A stretch of 64,000 nt of DNA, from NCBI GenBank assembly GCA_944474755.1, contig OX104120.1, positions 38,110,067 to 38,174,066 of the forward strand, given 5' to 3'. The notes under the pieces are model-generated. The model saw only the letters and a program-made list of their open reading frames with translations. It was not told where the DNA came from and ran no database searches. This document shows, piece by piece, positions 49,932 to 61,412 of this stretch; the stretch's first letter is position 1, and each line of letters begins with the position of its first letter. This DNA comes from Limnoperna fortunei (lineage: Eukaryota > Mollusca > Bivalvia > Mytilida > Modiolidae). The translations under genes were made by a program, and so were the position numbers.

Positions 49932-50015
<84 letters not shown>
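49932..50015. repeat. (AT)n microsatellite, about 42 units
   Basis: Uninterrupted AT dinucleotides, then CTATATACTATATAT decay. Confidence 0.98.
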
Positions 50016-50016
<1 letters not shown>

Positions 50017-50532
50017 TATATACTATATATTTTTGCTCTCGTGTAGCACAAAAACACAAAGCAAACACTAAATATATGATATGTATAAAAACTTACCTTG
50101 CCTGCTTGCACAAATCCAAAAAATAAAATGACAATGCATCAGTATTGACAGTATTGATCAACATTAGTTTCTCCGTCATCCATTCTCACTTTTTGAGACA
50201 ACGATTCATTCAAAACTTGACGAAGCTTTCAACTGGGATTTTAAATTGTCATTTTGTTGTGTGTAGAATTATGACTTATTTGTAATAAAATCTTAATTTG
50301 ACTATATCATAATATGATTACACAGATATGGTTATATAAAAGTTATTGTAAAATCACTTGTGTGTAAAATGTAAAAATGAAGCAGTGCTGCTCCTCTATT
50401 GCTCAGCAAATTTGATTTCAATTTTTATTTCTTAATTTGATCTTGTAATGTGCACGTGCTTGCTTTCGTTCGTGCATGTGTGAGCATTGGCAGTACTGAC
50501 AAATATTGTGGTGTTTGTAATGTGGCCGTCCG

Positions 50533-50716
<184 letters not shown>

Positions 50717-50739
50717 TGAGAGAGGTCTTAGCTATAGAA

Positions 50740-51138
50740 GAAGAATATTTTTATTGCCCAAAGAATAGGCCCAAAAGGGGCATGTTACAGTACATATAAT
50801 AAAGACATAGTAACAATGAATAACAATTTTAAGGTTTGCACAAAATCTAAAGACTAGATTCATAAGTATATATATACATGTAACTATAGTAAGTTTAATT
50901 AATGTGTGTGGGCTCGTGTATATCCAGGGCTTGTTATGTAAGAATGTGTATAGTTAGTTCTATTTGTGAAATAGGCTACAAGGCAGGCTATGAAATCGGA
51001 AAATAACAGTTGGAATAAAACGGTTAATATCGATAAATCATTTTTAAACGTAATTTTATAACTCGTATTGTGCATTAAACATTTAAGGGCAATGCGTTGA
51101 TGTTCGAAACCAAAACTATTGCCCCAAAATGTCTTCAA
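50740..51138 (-). pseudogene. Possible 3' end of a minus-strand retroelement
   Basis: Next to the (TTGA)n tract is TATTTTTATTGCCCAAAGAA-TAGGCCC, looking like the complement of a retroelement 3' end. Upstream on the minus strand is a 79-codon frame beginning MKTFWGNSFGFEHQRIALKC. I do not firmly recognise the protein. The layout (frame, UTR-like stretch, simple-repeat tail) is what suggests a transposon. Confidence 0.3.
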
Positions 51139-51139
51139 T

Positions 51140-52820
51140 AATATATGATACGTTTTTTGAAAATAATAACCTGATTAAAATTATATTTTACATTGCTCTA
51201 TTAATGACCTTGATTAATAGTGGAAATTGTGTTTATTTTTTACTATCATTGGTAAATTTTTTTTGGCAAAAAAAAAATCATATTGATAAAATAAATTTGT
51301 GTTTAATTAATGTACCATGCTTGCTACTGTGATGGCAAAACAGCTTCTCAGAGTTTATCTTTTTCGTAAAAATGTAGTGGTTATGCTAACAACATCTACA
51401 TATAGCACATTGCATGAACATATAAACAGTGCATTTAACGATACAAAATACAAACGTCTACTTTATAACCGTTATCAACTTTTTTATAAATGAAAATGGT
51501 TTTACATAGCATTGTCATTAGTGTTGGCTCCGTTCGAACACAGCAGGTGTGAAAATAATTTCAAACAATGATTACAGCTGTAAATGATTCCTATGAGATT
51601 TTATTTCAGGAAATAGTTTCATGTTTGTTGCGCTTTGATAAAAAAATGATGAAAGCTTTTGTTTGTGCACGATTGTTATCAAAAGTAAAATGTGCCGACT
51701 TTGAATGTACCACAGACTGAATTTTGTTTCCATGTTTTAATTATTGCTCACATTTGCAGCCTGATATTTTCCTATAATATCATGTAATATTTAAGAAGTT
51801 AACACAGTCTTTTGAAGTTTTGAAGCGTTGACTGAAGCCCATTTTCAATCATTCGCGGTAGCGCTTTACGATGAAAATGCATGCACGGTTATGATCAACG
51901 CTTCCTATGCCAATATTATCTGGACGTCGAGAAATAGGCTTGAAAAAATAATCATTAAAGTGTCGTTAAAGTTATTAAGACTCAAGATTCAAGATTTATT
52001 TCAGGGAAGACTCAAGCACAGCGTGCAGCATGATTAACATATATTACAACGCAGATTACAAACACATGAGGGAAAAAACACACAATACATCAACAAGCAA
52101 ACATGAAAACATGAAAACATGGTGAATAAAGGTATATTAATTAAACATTTTAGTAATAAACCTCAAAAACAGTGACACATTTTTCAACAACTTTCTTTTG
52201 CATAATGAGAACATACCAGGCATTTTAATAATACTACTATTTTGTATATAATATGGTGGAATGAATTTTGTTCTGAGAGCCTGAATCTCTTGGCTGTTAC
52301 AAATATATATAACATTTCGTTAAAAAGCATCTAGTGACGAGTATTTGGTGTTTTCAAGGGGGGGAGGGATATATACATTGAATATTAAGTAAATTATGTC
52401 TCACTTTTAAACGAAGGGAGACATATTGTTTTTTTCTCGTTGTTCTTCTTAGAGAAGTTTTTTTTTATTTATTTAAGTTGCTTCATTGCCTTATATAAAG
52501 CACCCAGTTTAAAACTAGAGGAGGCAGCTGCCTCGCCTGGCTACATAAAATTAACGGCCCGAAAACCGTATTCAAACAAAGACAATCAATCACTATCAAT
52601 TATAGTAGATTGTCTACAGAAACCACGACTGTCTTCTGTAGTTACAGAATTCTTATCCTATACTGATTTTATAATTTTTTATAAATTCCTGAAAAAAATT
52701 CAGTGGATTACACGTTTTCTGCAGTTGAGATACCTAGTTACGTTGTTATTGTCCCCATATTTTTTAATCACATACAATCAACTAATCATTTTAATATTCA
52801 ATGCCACATCTAAAAGTATG
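51140..52820. other. Gene-free stretch
   Basis: A fragment CAAGATTCAAGATTTATTTC at 51985-52004 looks like the complement of a LINE-type 3' end. The 127-codon frame at 52440-52823 has no recognisable domain. Confidence 0.35.
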
Positions 52821-52824
52821 TAGG

Positions 52825-52831
52825 AAAAAAA
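52825..52831 (-). terminator. RNA polymerase III terminator of tRNA-Sec
   Basis: Seven T on the transcribed sense strand begin two nt after the last tRNA base, as expected for Pol III termination. Confidence 0.85.
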
Positions 52832-52832
52832 T

Positions 52833-52919
52833 CGCCGGAAAGGTGGAATTGAACCACTCTGACGCTAATCAGCTACAGGTTTGAAGCCTGCACCCCAGAC
52901 CACTGAGGTTCATCCCGGC
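52833..52919 (-). tRNA. tRNA-Sec (selenocysteine), anticodon TCA
   Basis: The 87-nt gene decodes in-frame UGA as selenocysteine. The anticodon TCA is at 52884-52882 in the loop CTTCAAA. The long extra arm is CTGAT-TAGC-GTCAG, and the T arm is TGGTTCAATTCCA with 3' end CCGGCG. It matches the animal tRNA-Sec closely but differs by paired changes: acceptor pair 4-69 is G-C where human has C-G, and the extra-arm stem carries matched substitutions. That is what a functional RNA under structural selection looks like. A T7 run follows after one base. Not a SINE: no tail, no target duplication. This is usually a single-copy gene. Confidence 0.97.
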
Positions 52920-52941
52920 AACGTTATTTAATACTGGACTG

Positions 52942-52949
52942 TATTTAAA
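52942..52949 (-). promoter_or_regulatory. TATA-like box of tRNA-Sec
   Basis: TTTAAATA lies at -30 to -23 from the first tRNA base. Animal tRNA-Sec genes use an external TATA box near -30 plus a proximal sequence element near -60, unlike other tRNAs. A candidate PSE-like stretch (TTACAGCAACTTAAAG) lies at about 52969-52984 (-65 to -50) but is less certain. Confidence 0.6.
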
Positions 52950-52989
52950 CCCAGATATTATCATTATTTTCTTTAAGTTGCTGTAATAT

Positions 52990-54129
52990 ATTTAAATAAA
53001 ACGAATACTATAGAAAAAGAGTTTGCTATAATTATTAGACTTTCATAACTAACAAATGAGTTTTAAATATAGAATATAGTGATACGAATTGTGGTAATAT
53101 GAAAAGAAAAAAATAATTCAAATTTAGTATAAAAAAATTGAAATATAGTACAAAATAGAAAATGTAGAGTTATCTATCTTGATTACCGTCAATAAATAAT
53201 ACTTGAGTTTAAATATCGTGAGTTAACGTGATAATTTATGTAGTGCCATATTTATGATAAACAGAAGATAAGATTAAGTATATTTTCCAGCTATAATTAA
53301 ATATTAATATATGGTTACAAAAGAAGCACAGCATAATCAAATGAATTTACTGTTATTTTCGCTACAGGTACACACTTTACAGTCTTCAATTATTTTAAGA
53401 ATTATTTTTAAATTAAGATTCTCTTTTAGATTCGAGTGAATTACAAAATTTCCACATTCGAGATAGTTAAAGTCAGGATTTTAAACAAGCGTGTTTTCTT
53501 CTACACGAGACTTTTTAATCCGCTAGGGAATTAAGAAAATAGCAAAGAAACCTGAAAACATTATCCAAAAGCCAAGGGACAGTTACAAATCCGGATATAG
53601 ACAAACACAACACAAAAACCAAAAAAACATAAAACAGAGAAAGAGTAGCCCAATAAAAACCAAAATAATTTTGTTTAATTACTTGGTCGGGCGGTATGGA
53701 AATTCGCCAAAATTTTGGAAAAGATCCGATAAAAGATAACAAATTTATTACACTTTGAAGCTGCCAGTATATGAAAATCAAACAATGTTTGACATTGTAA
53801 TACAATTTATAACTTTTAAAAATTGATTCTTGACTTCTTCCATGGACATTTGTCAGAAAACTCCCCTGTATTGTAAGAGAGTTAAACAGTTTCGACAAGA
53901 AGGAAGCAAAAATGTTTATTCGTTTTGCTCACACAATGTTAAACAACTTTTTGAATTTATTGGTGATTAGTACATACTACAGTTTTTAATTGATAAAAAT
54001 AGAGAACATCTTCGGAATTTATTGCAACGTAGAATCAGTACTTAAAAAAGATTTCAACAGTATTAGAATGTTACTTTCCAAAAATAAAATAAATTAGTGA
54101 ATAAAATATAATTTAATTTGTGTTGTAGG
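52990..54129. other. Gene-free stretch with a dispersed repeat fragment
   Basis: 53520-53640 is the complement of the 38550-38650 repeat. The 127-codon minus frame 53898-53515 runs through it and is hydrophobic because of the T-rich strand. Confidence 0.45.
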
Positions 54130-56501
54130 TTCAAAGTCAGTTAAAGTGCGCCATTTGCACAGGAAAAACGGCTGAAGATTTTCGGCTTTGAAAACAAGAC
54201 AAATGTATTTATTTTGTAAGAACTATATTTGAACAATTAGAAAACAAAAAAGGTAGCTCTTGAATAACAAGTTCACATCAAGAAAAACATGAATATACAT
54301 GTGGTGGTATTTTGGATGGTGAATTACGTTACTTCTGTCTACTGTAACTATATCAAACATATTTTATCGTAAAAAGAACCACAATTGCATATAAAACACA
54401 TTTATATGATAGATATATGATTGATTTACCAAATAAAACATTTAAGAAACCCAACATTAACCAACTCTAAAAGATATCAGTCAACTCCTTGATACTTGAA
54501 CAATAAAAAGGAAAATAGACGCTTTAAAGAAAAAGTGTCTATTTTTCAATGTTGATACTCTTTTATTTTCAAAGTCTAAAGACCATATAAATAAATATGT
54601 TCGTTTGTTGACCATTAAAGATAATACTTAACAAATTTAAAAAACTTGAAATTTTATCAAACAGATATTTATTACACTTTACAGTAGTAGTACCATGTGT
54701 AACGTAATTCACAGAAGTCCATAAAATATATACAATCTTGTTATCTTATGTTTAAATTTGAACCATTATAGAAAAAGAGCTTTTGGGTTATGATTATTTT
54801 TTTTGGTACAATGATTTGCAATATCTTTGCAACGATATTAACACATAAAACATAAAATCTTTTAAAATGTCACATTAAATTCCCAATGCGAAGAAATATT
54901 AAAAAAATCCACAGTTACACAAATGAAATTGTGCTGTTCACAACAGTTGGATTAAAGATAAACAATGGGCTATAATCATTTCACACCATTAAATGTTTTG
55001 GAACAAATGGTTGTGTATTCAGTACTGTTGTGTTGACAATTGTCTTTTTACACAATAGTGAATTACGTTACACAAGAAAGTAAGAGTGATAGATCTTTAC
55101 TACATGGTTTTCTAAACTATTTATTGTCATGGTGTTGTATTATAATTTATACTTATTTTTTGCAAATGCTTTCAATTATAGCAAGATAAAATTTAAAATG
55201 AAAGTGCCATTTTAAAACAAAATGATATATACAACTGGTGTTTGGTAGTATCGATAAGGAAATGTCAACGTTTCCAAATGCCTAACTCCTTCTTAATTGT
55301 ATGCCTATCTTCGGTTAGTGTTTAAACATTTTTTTCACATCATTTTATCAACTTTTATCATTTTTTGGAAACAAACTATAACATAAATCTGCATGTGATT
55401 TACGTTACAATACGTAAATTACGTTACACTAAACTTTGTGCGCTCACGTGACGTAAATACAAATGGAATCAATATTCCATATTCACAGTTCTGCATTATA
55501 TTATATATTGTGTCGTTTAATAATAATTTTCACTGACAATTAATGCTATATAATATGTGTTCTTGTTAAATAAATGTGTACTTACGAGTGATGGTAATGT
55601 TTACACAAGAAAATGTTTCAAATGTCTCCCGCTTGGCAACTTAGTTTTCAATAAACGCCCTTATTTTAGGCGGTGTCAAAAAATAATGTTTCCAGGTAAT
55701 TTGTTCCTAGGAAATAAGTTTTAAAGCATGTTTACTGAATATACCGTAACGTAATTCACTGCAACGTAATTTACGGACATAAGCATTTGCAAATATATGA
55801 GAAATGTTTTAACAGCTAAAAACGATGTTTATATGGCAATTATGGTTAACATCAGTGTGTTTATTACTCACAGTGTTTGACGCTTATAGCATATACCTAT
55901 TATGAGGAAGGTACCGTAACGTAATTCACAATTAAATGCAGAAAATTAAAAATTGAAATCAAAGACTAGTTTTTAGGCCAAAATTATTCATACACCTTTT
56001 AATCATGATTTATAAATATTTTGAAGCATTTTTGTACATATTCGTTCACGAATCATTACTGTTTTAATCAAATTTGTTTGCAATACGACTATCATGAAAT
56101 TGTAACGTAATTCACAGCATTTTATGGGACACAAATACTGTGTTGTTTTTTTTAATTTCCAAATATACTGACATAAAAACAGAGTGTTTTTATCCAAATT
56201 CTGACAATTCTCTATCATAGAAAACATATTTCACTTATTTATTTCGCTATAAATTTTCTTTCTTTGTAAATAAATTTAGTACTCCAAATTTGTGACATAA
56301 TGGTTTTTACAATGTAGGCTTCAAAATTAGTCAGTGTTGACCAATTAATGAGTCAAACAGAACATTATTGTTAATTTTTTCAACACATAATTACCTACGA
56401 GTTAAATTAAAGTCAAATTCCCATAACAAATATACTATTGGTCATCCAAAAACGTCTGTGACCACAATATTTGTAATTGGCGCACTTTAACTGACTTTGA
56501 A
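54130..56501. mobile_element. 2.37-kb TIR element carrying nine GTGAATTACGTTAC motifs
   Basis: The ends are a perfect 24-bp inverted repeat: 54130-54153 begins TTCAAAGTCAGTTAAAGTGC and 56478-56501 is its complement. Inside, the 14-mer GTGAATTACGTTAC or its complement, exact or with 1-2 mismatches, occurs at 54319, 54699, 55058, 55395, 55414, 55746, 55761, 55916 and 56102. Motifs in the left half mostly read forward, those in the right half all read reverse. There is no open frame above 75 codons. It is probably a non-autonomous DNA transposon with repeated protein-binding sites. Target duplication is not evident. Confidence 0.75.
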
Positions 56502-56640
56502 TGTGTAAGCTGAAATCTGAATCTCAACTCAAATATGTCATACCAGTAGATCCAGGCAAAAACATATTTTTTTTTAATTTGGTGAAAAATATATATCTAT
56601 ATTATGTTTCGAACGTAATTTGTTAATTGAAATAACATTT

Positions 56641-57046
56641 TGTAGAATTTCATAATGCCATACCCAAAGGTACTAGCAGGATATTCGGCAATTTAAATAC
56701 TGCATGGAACCCCACCGGACACCGCATGTATGAATAGCAAATCTTACTAGCAGAGATGTATATATTCCAAAGCGAGTTCTGAATGTAAACTCCTAACAGA
56801 AAATGAAAAATTAAATTCGGCTCGCTTGTCGTATAATGCAGTGTGTAGAATTTCATAATGCCATACGTAAAGGTACTAGCAGGGTATTCGGCAATTTAAA
56901 TACTGCATGGAACCCAACCGGACACCGCATGTATGAATAGCAAATCTTACTAGCAGAGATGTATATATTCTAAAGCGGGTGCTGAAAGTAAACTACTAAC
57001 AGAAACTGAAAAATTAAAAGTGGCTCGCTTGTCGTATAATGCAGTG
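56641..57046 (+). repeat. Tandem duplication, two 203-bp units
   Basis: Units 56641-56843 and 56844-57046, each starting TGTAGAATTTCATAATGCCA and ending GTATAATGCAGTG, are estimated above 90% identical. Confidence 0.95.
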
Positions 57047-58085
57047 TGTAGGCGGTTGATTTCAAGATTAATACGAAGCAGACGCGGAACTTTTCGTTTT
57101 GTCACTAATATATACATTTTTCAATAATATGAGATCATAATTAGGCATTACTGAGCAATAATATCAATGATTTCACTTCCAGTTTAGTGGGGATGTGTGA
57201 AAAGGGGTTCCATTTTTTACTTGAAAGCAATTTAGATCTTTTTACAGTACAGTTAGTTCCTGTCAAGTTTGAAATTATAAAGGATGTGAAAAAAAGTTTA
57301 AATTTGTCTCTCGGTACTACTGCACCAACGCGTCCCTCTGTGGATAGTGGACCTCTTGATGCAGGAGGGTGGGATAAGATTTATCCGGTTATTATACGGG
57401 AAGCCTGGATGTAGGCTATAGAGAGTAATGTGCTTGTACTATAAAATTCCCTTTTTGTATCCTTCAAAGGCAATATAATAAGGTTATTTTGAAGGTGAAG
57501 GCGATAGGAAAAACAATAAGATAACTTATCTTTTATTATATTATTGCAGGAATGTAGATTCAGCTCTATAAAAATCGTCCTACCCATGTTCTAACCCACG
57601 TGATGAATTAAAGATTCTCGACTATAGAGCATGATTGAAAATGTATTTAAGCCAACTTACGTTGTATTATTAACAGGCTTGATGTATGTAAGCGTTTACA
57701 TCTTCCTTTAAAGGAAAATGGTTAAAGAAACCAAGAAAACCAGACTATTCTTAAGAAAAACCACCCACACTATCAGAGAAACAGAGGTTTGCTAACGTAC
57801 GCCATATTAAGTTACAAGAATTAAAAAACATTCTTCAACGGAGGGATCAGAACTTGTATAAAGAAATTAAACATATTTATTTGGGGAATGGGTAAGACCT
57901 TGTACAAGTGATTGTATAGGCAAGCCACAGTGTTTTATTGAATTTCCAAAACGAAGTATAACACGGCTAGATCTAAAACTACTTAAAACTGGAGGAAAAG
58001 ATATATTAAATTTAATAAAATCAATTTTAATAAGATCTTTCAATGGAAAAGATAAGGTCTGAATCATGTAGAAGCTTCTTTCTCG
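57047..58085. other. Gene-free stretch
   Basis: A 75-codon frame at 57187-57414 (+) includes TTAPTRPSVDSGPLDAGGWD and is not recognised. 57700-57790 resembles the complement of the T-rich dispersed repeat family. Confidence 0.35.
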
Positions 58086-58090
58086 CAAAG

Positions 58091-58170
58091 ACCTTGTAAG
58101 AGGTCTGGGGGGTGAGTCCTTGTAAGAGGTCTGGGGGTGGGTCCTTGTAAGAAGTCTGGGGGTGGGTCCT
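58091..58170 (+). repeat. 25-bp GC-rich tandem repeat, 3 units
   Basis: CCTTGTAAGAGGTCTGGGGG-TGGGT three times, 25-26 bp apart. Confidence 0.92.
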
Positions 58171-58885
58171 AACAGAAGTTCCAGAGACCTAGCAATTTCG
58201 AACTCTCGAGATGTAATTACAGTTCCCCAATATCTGTAGCGGTATTTTGCTTTACAAAAAGAACGTGGAAGTCTTGGCTTCCTATCTGGCTACGCTTCTG
58301 TCTTTGAATGTGTAATCTCAATTCCCCATGTAGATTAAATATTCAATCTTTTCCAATGCAATTAGATGAAATGATATTAACACGATTCTTTGTGTAAGAA
58401 AAAATGTATTACTACCTTGTAATTTATGCAGTTACGGATTGTTTTGGTTCAGTTTATTATTTTTTGCGCTTTCTTCAAATGAGATGTTTAAAAAAAAATA
58501 ATGAAATTTCAGGTTCTACCGTTAGGTTAACTGTTTTTATGAAATCAGGTGCGTGTTATGAATATAATATACAATTTACAGTCTCAACAATTTAAATCGA
58601 TAGCTATTTTTCCATGTAGCGTTTCCGTCGGGGTTGTTCTAAAAATAACACGGCGGTAATTTATCTACCTTTTCCAACTTATTTTCAAGACATTTCGAGT
58701 ATTTTTCAGGACATCAGTGCAGAACTTATTGTAGTGGCCATGTCTAGGACCGCCCAACGTGCAACTTTTTTCAATGATTCCTAGCAGAGACATATAATTA
58801 CATGTAATTATATGTTTCTGTTCCTAGTTAGAAGCGTTTAAAAAAAAATTCCCCTCAGTAAATTTCTATGCCGTGGCAGCAATTT

Positions 58886-59090
58886 TAAATTTCAGATCAG
58901 AACAAAAACCGAAAACCATAAACTTTGTAGAGCAGCACTCGACAGTGAGTACTGTGTGGCTTAATCTGTTTCTAAAAAAAGGTTTAAACATTGTCCTATA
59001 GTGTTCAATGTTAATTAAAGTGAAGGTAATGCTGAACAACAAGGAAACTATCAAAAAGACAATCCACACTTCAAGTCAGAGAAACCGATA
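58886..59090 (-). repeat. Dispersed repeat copy
   Basis: The complement contains GGTTTCTCTGACTTGAAGTG-TGGATTGTCTTTTTGATAG and TTACCTTCACTTTAATTA, matching 25160-25330. The 67-codon minus frame here lies in the repeat. Confidence 0.6.
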
Positions 59091-59099
59091 AACACGAGA

Positions 59100-59960
59100 T
59101 CCAACAACCTACATCAATCAAGTTGTGATGGTATCCTTAAGTTTATTATTGGCATCATTAAACAAACTTTGTAGAGGACTATCAAATGAACTTTTCTTAT
59201 ACTAGTAAACTTGGTTCGATTGGTTCAATGATTTTAAATAAGTCTTCTGAAACGTTGTTCCTATAGTATTTGAAATGGCAGCCATCTTAGTTTTTCATCA
59301 CTAAAACTATGTAAAGGATCATCCATTAAACATTCTATAATGCTTCAAACAGGTTTTGAAGTTTGTATAGAGAAGACAATATAACATTTTATATACAGGG
59401 TCCTATGTTAAACTAGCGGGCCGTGTTGGCCATTTTCAATAAAAATTGTGAGAAAGCTTTACAGATGACACTGACAATGACCAAAACAAAGCAATGATGA
59501 TGGTAACTAGGGATAATTTTAGGTACAGGTCTGCGAACGAAGATTTGAAAACCCACCCTCTTCATATATTTTCGGACATTATGAAACGAGACCTAATCAT
59601 ATATTTAATTATTATATCAAACCTATTCATATTTTTTTTATTGTACACCCCTATTGACAACATAGTCCATTCACTACAAAAATGATTACGTGATGTTAAT
59701 GGAACACTTTGTAAAATCACCTTGGTTTACAAAGGGTTAGATGAGAATTGAGGCATGGATATATTTAGATATTTACAACTACCTAATGATATATTTTTCA
59801 ATTAAAAAAGCTACCTTTTCATATATTTAAGCTAAAAAGGCCGCACATCAGTATTACCCAATATATACCAAGTTACACCCCCCCCCCCCCGTGGTGATCG
59901 TATTTAATGCTTATGGAATCTTTGGGTCAGGCAAGCTAAAAAGCCAATTTTGCTTGCTCC
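59100..59960. other. Repeat-like stretch without a gene
   Basis: Phrases such as AACTTTGTAGAGGACTATCA and GGCAGCCATCTTAGTTTTTC resemble parts of the 60061-61932 repeat, suggesting an older relative. A poly-C run lies at 59878-59890. Confidence 0.4.
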
Positions 59961-59974
59961 TTTGTACCACATTG

Positions 59975-60035
59975 AAACTACTTAATATAGCGAAAATATT
60001 GCTTGCTAGACGTAAAACAACAATGAATCAACCCA
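59975..60035 (+). repeat. R1 3' fragment
   Basis: AATATAGCGAAAATATTGCT-TGCTAGACGTAAAACAACAATGAATCAA is the R1 3' end. Confidence 0.5.
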
Positions 60036-60992
60036 CGTACCACATTGAACAATAGAAACTAGAGGCTCCCAGGAGCCTGTATCGCTCACCTGAGCACGAA
60101 ACCAAACAACCCTTTTTATCCAGCTTTTCTTTCCTATAAGGAATTGCTCAACACTTCTGCAAAAGTCATTGATTTTGACCTTTTAAGGGAAATAACTCAT
60201 ATAAGGAGGAGTTTTTGATGTTTCGAGGGAGAAGGGAGGTTTACTTCAAATTTGCTGCACCTGTTATAACTTTTTTTACAATCAGCAGAAAAACTCTATT
60301 GACCACCCCCCCCCCCCTTTTTTATTTAAAGCCAACGTAGCTATGTAGGTAGTCAGCTGTCAAGATTTGCATAATTTTGGTAGAGGACATCCTAAAGATG
60401 ATGTGTGCAATGTTTCAAAGCAGTCCTTTAATTGGTTAAAGAGAAGATTTTTTAAAATCAATTAAAATTGATTAAAAAAATGTTCAAGTAGAATAATTCC
60501 TAAACGGTTCATCAGACAATCTTGACTCTAAAGTCATTTTTGTAGCCCTCATAGAGCAGAATAATTAAGCAATGCTAAATTTTTTTTAGTTCTAATAATT
60601 TTCAACATTTTGAGACAAAAATCTAAAAAAAAATCAATTTCGACAATTTAAGGGCAATAACTCCTATAAGGAGTCATCATACAACTTCCACCCAATGGAG
60701 TGTTTCGTAGAGCTTTCGATGCTGATGAAGGCACATCTCTTCTGTTTTCCTGTATCTGTTATACTTTTTGAACTATAAGCCAAAAACTGCATTTTGACCC
60801 CCGGTCCCCCGTTCTATTTTTAGCCATGGTGGCCATGTTGGATAATCTGCGGCCATGGTTTGTGCAAACTTGGTTGAGGACATTTGACAGATGATGTGTA
60901 AAAAGATTCAAAGCAGTACTTTCATTGGTTTCAGAGGAGAAGATTTTTTTTAATCAATTAAAACCGGTTAAAAAAAACAGTTCAAGAATAAT

Positions 60993-61160
60993 AGGTTCTT
61001 TCATACGTTTTGGGGAAAGACCGGTTGATCTTTCACGAGTGATAGAAATTTGATGTCTTTTCGCGAGTGGAGCGCAGCGAAACGAGCCAAAAGACATAAA
61101 AATTTCTATCACAAGTGAAAGTTCACACGGACTTTCCCAAAAACGTATGAAAGTACCTAT
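60993..61160. mobile_element. Foldback (hairpin) element nested in the composite repeat
   Basis: The arms AGGTTCTTTCATACGTTTTG, GATCTTTCACGAGTGATAGA and AAATTTGATGTCTTTT pair with AAAAGACATAAAAATTTCTA, TCACAAGTGAAAG and AAAAACGTATGAAAGTACCT. The loop is CGCGAGTGGAGCGCAGCGAA. Confidence 0.8.
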
Positions 61161-61412
61161 TTCTTCCGTAAACCAACAACTTTCACATCGCTATAACATA
61201 TAGACTCTCCATTGTTTTAGACTCCATTGTCTCTGACGTTCAATCAGAACGCTGGAAACAAGAACGTCATAGAAGAACGTTGTTTTGCTTCCATAACAAC
61301 GTTCTTGTTTCTGCCGTTTTGATTGGATGACGCAGCAAGTACAGATGTGTGCGCGTGAGCTCATCTGTACTGGGTCATCTGTACCAGAAATCGGCCATTT
61401 ACGGAAGAACAA
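61161..61412. repeat. Second inverted unit (TTCTTCCGTAAA ends)
   Basis: TTCTTCCGTAAA near 61161 and TTTACGGAAGAA near 61397 bracket a palindrome with AACAAGAACGTCATAGAAGA-ACGTTGTT and AACAACGTTCTTGTTTCTGC. The minus frame 61412-61191 lies in this unit. Confidence 0.6.

Noticed and set aside
49880..50071. Open frame with a long Tyr-Ile repeat.
   Set aside because: It is only the translation of the (AT)n microsatellite.
53515..53898. 127-codon minus-strand frame with membrane-like stretches.
   Set aside because: Overlaps the dispersed repeat shared with 38550-38650; composition explains the hydrophobicity.
57187..57414. 75-codon plus-strand frame including TTAPTRPSVDSGPLDAGGWD.
   Set aside because: No recognisable domain, no splice or start context, and repeats on both sides.
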